Positions 5,340-6,773 of a DNA stretch of 6,773 bases are shown here, piece after piece; the stretch's first letter is position 1; the number at the start of each line of letters is the position of its first letter. The DNA lies in the NCBI GenBank assembly GCA_022865365.1, contig JALHSW010000007.1, positions 1-6,773 of the forward strand. Reading direction: 5' to 3'. The position numbers and the translations under genes are program-made. The notes below the pieces were generated by a model. That model had not been told where the DNA came from. It saw nothing but the letters and a program-made list of their open reading frames with translations, and made no database searches. Source of the DNA: Acidimicrobiia bacterium. Its GTDB lineage: Bacteria > Actinomycetota > Acidimicrobiia > IMCC26256 > PALSA-555.

Positions 5340-6265
5340 CGGCTCCACAATGCCAGCAGCGCGCCCGCGACGTCGCAGGGATTCTCGGGCGCCCCCAGCC
5401 AGGTGATCCTCGGATCACGCCGGAACCACATTCGTTGCCGGCGGGCGAATGAGCAGGTGCGCCGCCCGGCTATCGCAAACGCCTCGTCGACATCGGTCGC
5501 GCCGTCGAGATGCGCGAGCACCTCCCGGTACCCGATCGCCTGGCGGGAATTGCGCGACAGTCCCGGCCCCACGGCCAGCGCGGCGACCTCATCGACGAAC
5601 CCACTGCACCGCATCGCCTGCATCCGGGCGTCGATCCGCTTCGCAAGGGCCGCACGGGGCAACCAGAGCCCCGTGAGAAGCACCGGGAAGGCGGTCGTGC
5701 CGTATGCCGCGACCCCGGCCCCGAACGACGAGAAGCGCTCACCGGTGAGCCGCATCACCTCGAGCGCGCGGACGATCCGGCGCGCGTTGTGCGGATCGAT
5801 GCGTGATGCGGCGATCGGATCGCGCTGCTCGACCTCGGCGTAGGCCTCGGCCACGCCGCCGGGCGCCTCGATGCCGAGCTCGAGCTCGGCCCTGAGCGCG
5901 AGATCCTCGCCCGGGAAGCGCAGGTCATCGACGACGGCCTGGACGTAGAGCCCGGTGCCGCCGACGAGGAGGGCGCGCCGGCCGCGCCGCTCGATGTCGG
6001 CGACCGCTTCGCGCGCCTCGGCTTGGAAGCGCGCCACCGAGAAGTCTTCCCCCGGATCCGCCACGTCGATCATGTGGTGCGGCACCGCGGCGCGCTCGGC
6101 AGGAGTCGCCTTGGCGGTCCCGACGTCCATCCCGCGATACACCTGCATCGAGTCGATGGAGACGATCTCCACGTCGCCCAGCTGCTGCGCCACGCGCAGC
6201 GCGAGCATCGACTTTCCCGACGCGGTCGGCCCGACGAGCCCGAGGTGGGTGAGACCGGACGTCAA
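5336..6265 (-). CDS. miaA: tRNA dimethylallyltransferase (MiaA)
   Basis: MiaA transfers dimethylallyl from DMAPP to N6 of adenosine 37 in tRNAs that read codons beginning with U, giving i6A37, the substrate of MiaB. The 309 residues match the family. Visible motifs are the P-loop GPTASGKS (12-19), SIDSMQVYRGMDVGTAK (36-52) with the conserved Asp38, HHMID (63-67), DFSVARF (74-80), GGTGLY (102-107), RRIVRALEV (162-170), QAIGYRE (242-248), and the C-terminal tRNA-contact region RRQRMWFRRD (275-284). The start is TTG, overlapping the miaB stop as TTGA. No ATG or GTG occurs in frame before the P-loop, and CAGGG lies a few bases upstream. The unusual start codon may lower its translation relative to miaB. 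Its 3' end overlaps dapF as ATGA. Confidence 0.95.
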   Translation of the reverse strand: MTSGLTHLGLVGPTASGKSMLALRVAQQLGDVEIVSIDSMQVYRGMDVGTAKATPAERAAVPHHMIDVADPGEDFSVARFQAEAREAVADIERRGRRALLVGGTGLYVQAVVDDLRFPGEDLALRAELELGIEAPGGVAEAYAEVEQRDPIAASRIDPHNARRIVRALEVMRLTGERFSSFGAGVAAYGTTAFPVLLTGLWLPRAALAKRIDARMQAMRCSGFVDEVAALAVGPGLSRNSRQAIGYREVLAHLDGATDVDEAFAIAGRRTCSFARRQRMWFRRDPRITWLGAPENPCDVAGALLALWSR

Positions 6266-6773
6266 CCGGCCCTGACCGGAATGAGGACCGGGGTGTGGAC
6301 CGGGGTGTGGACCGGGGTGTGGACTGGCGTTCCGACCGGCGATCGCGCCATAGGGATGCTGACGACGTCGACGAGATCACCGGCCAGCCAGTGCGGCGCG
6401 GCCGACCCGATGCGCACGGTGGCGTACGAGCCTGCCGGCAGCGCGGTGGCATCGGCTTCGAAGTGCACGAGCTTCGACTGTCGCGTCCGACCCGAGAGCC
6501 GCGACGCATCCTTCTTGGACGGTCCCTCGACGAGAACTTCCTCGACTCGCCCGATGCGTGCCTCGTGGCGCACGAGAGCGTGGCGCTCGACGACTTCGGT
6601 GAGCCGGGTCATGCGCTCGCGCACGACCTCGGGGGCGACGAAGGCGTCAACCATGTCGGCGGCCGGCGTACCCGGACGGGGCGAGAACAGAAACGTGTAG
6701 GCGGCGTCGTACTCGGCCTCGTCAGCCACCTCGAGCGTCAGTTCGAAGTCAGCATCGGTCTCTCCCGGGAACC
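6262..6773 (-). CDS. miaB: C-terminal part of tRNA-2-methylthio-N6-dimethylallyladenosine synthase (MiaB)
   Basis: MiaB is a radical-SAM methylthiotransferase that converts i6A37 of tRNA, made by the neighbouring MiaA, to ms2i6A37. The gene enters from the right edge, so the N-terminal cluster domain and the radical-SAM CxxxCxxC motif are outside the window. The visible 169 residues begin with FPGETDADFELTLE, the end of the radical-SAM domain, then YTFLFSPRPGTPAADM. The TRAM domain follows, with VLVEGPSKKDASRLSGRTR and KLVHFE, which bind tRNA; the VEGPSKK and GRT signature is specific to MiaB within its family. After the TRAM domain comes an unusual Pro/Val-rich tail, VGTPVHTPVHTPVHTPVLIPV, encoded by a 12-bp tandem repeat. 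The stop codon overlaps the miaA TTG start. Confidence 0.93.
   Translation of the reverse strand, partial: FPGETDADFELTLEVADEAEYDAAYTFLFSPRPGTPAADMVDAFVAPEVVRERMTRLTEVVERHALVRHEARIGRVEEVLVEGPSKKDASRLSGRTRQSKLVHFEADATALPAGSYATVRIGSAAPHWLAGDLVDVVSIPMARSPVGTPVHTPVHTPVHTPVLIPVRAG
6285..6332. repeat. 12-bp tandem repeat encoding the HTPV tail of MiaB
   Basis: Three exact units of GGACCGGGGTGT occur at 6285-6296, 6297-6308 and 6309-6320, followed by a diverged unit at 6321-6332. The unit is a multiple of three, so on the minus strand it adds HTPV tetrapeptides to MiaB without shifting frame. The translated series is GTPV, HTPV, HTPV, HTPV, LIPV. It lies after the TRAM domain and about 20 bases upstream of the miaA start. 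Confidence 0.9.

Noticed and set aside
5340..5348. GTG start for dapF nine bases upstream of the chosen ATG
   Set aside because: There is no ribosome binding site before it, and the ATG gives the ATGA overlap with miaA and the usual DapF N-terminus. It cannot be fully excluded.
4539..5843. Open frame of 434 codons on the plus strand, opposite dapF and miaA
   Set aside because: The strand opposite intact DapF and MiaA shows no recognisable domain. Long antisense frames are common at this GC content.

Overview
The window is high-GC DNA that reads as a chromosomal housekeeping region of an actinobacterium. Three things point there. LexA has operators of the GAAC-N4-GTTC type used by Actinobacteria and Firmicutes. 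A membrane-anchored protein is divergent from lexA, as in mycobacteria and corynebacteria. The gene order miaB-miaA-dapF-hflX near lexA matches what I remember of the Mycobacterium tuberculosis chromosome (Rv2733c to Rv2719c). The genus cannot be read from the sequence. A deep-branching actinobacterium such as a member of the Acidimicrobiia is possible, but that is a guess.

Layout, left to right. Bases 1-156 (minus) hold the first 52 codons of a membrane protein, probably the LysM/ChiZ-like cell-division suppressor that usually sits opposite lexA. Bases 157-441 are a dense divergent control region. It has a ribosome binding site for the leftward gene, four 13-bp tandem repeats (186-237), three perfect SOS boxes, two degenerate ones, and a candidate promoter in each direction. 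lexA follows at 442-1071 (plus) and looks leaderless. It ends in a tail-to-tail arrangement with dapD, where an inverted repeat covers both stop codons.

Everything from 1089 to the right edge is on the minus strand and reads right to left: miaB (3' part only), miaA, dapF, hflX, dapC, dapD. The first three junctions are 4-base stop/start overlaps (TTGA, ATGA, GTGA), which indicates one translationally coupled operon. dapC and dapD follow after gaps of 64 and 42 bases.

Functionally, miaA and miaB make the 2-methylthio-isopentenyl modification at A37 of tRNAs that read codons starting with U. hflX is a ribosome-associated GTPase. dapD, dapC and dapF are three of the four last steps of the succinylase route to meso-diaminopimelate, the precursor of lysine and peptidoglycan; only dapE is absent. 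The lexA side is the DNA-damage response, coupled to the partial gene at the left edge.

I see no mobile element, CRISPR array, RNA gene or undescribed multi-gene system here. The points most worth checking are a Ser in place of the first catalytic Cys of DapF, a 12-bp repeat coding an HTPV tail on MiaB, the stacked SOS boxes, and the 13-bp repeats in the leader of the divergent gene.
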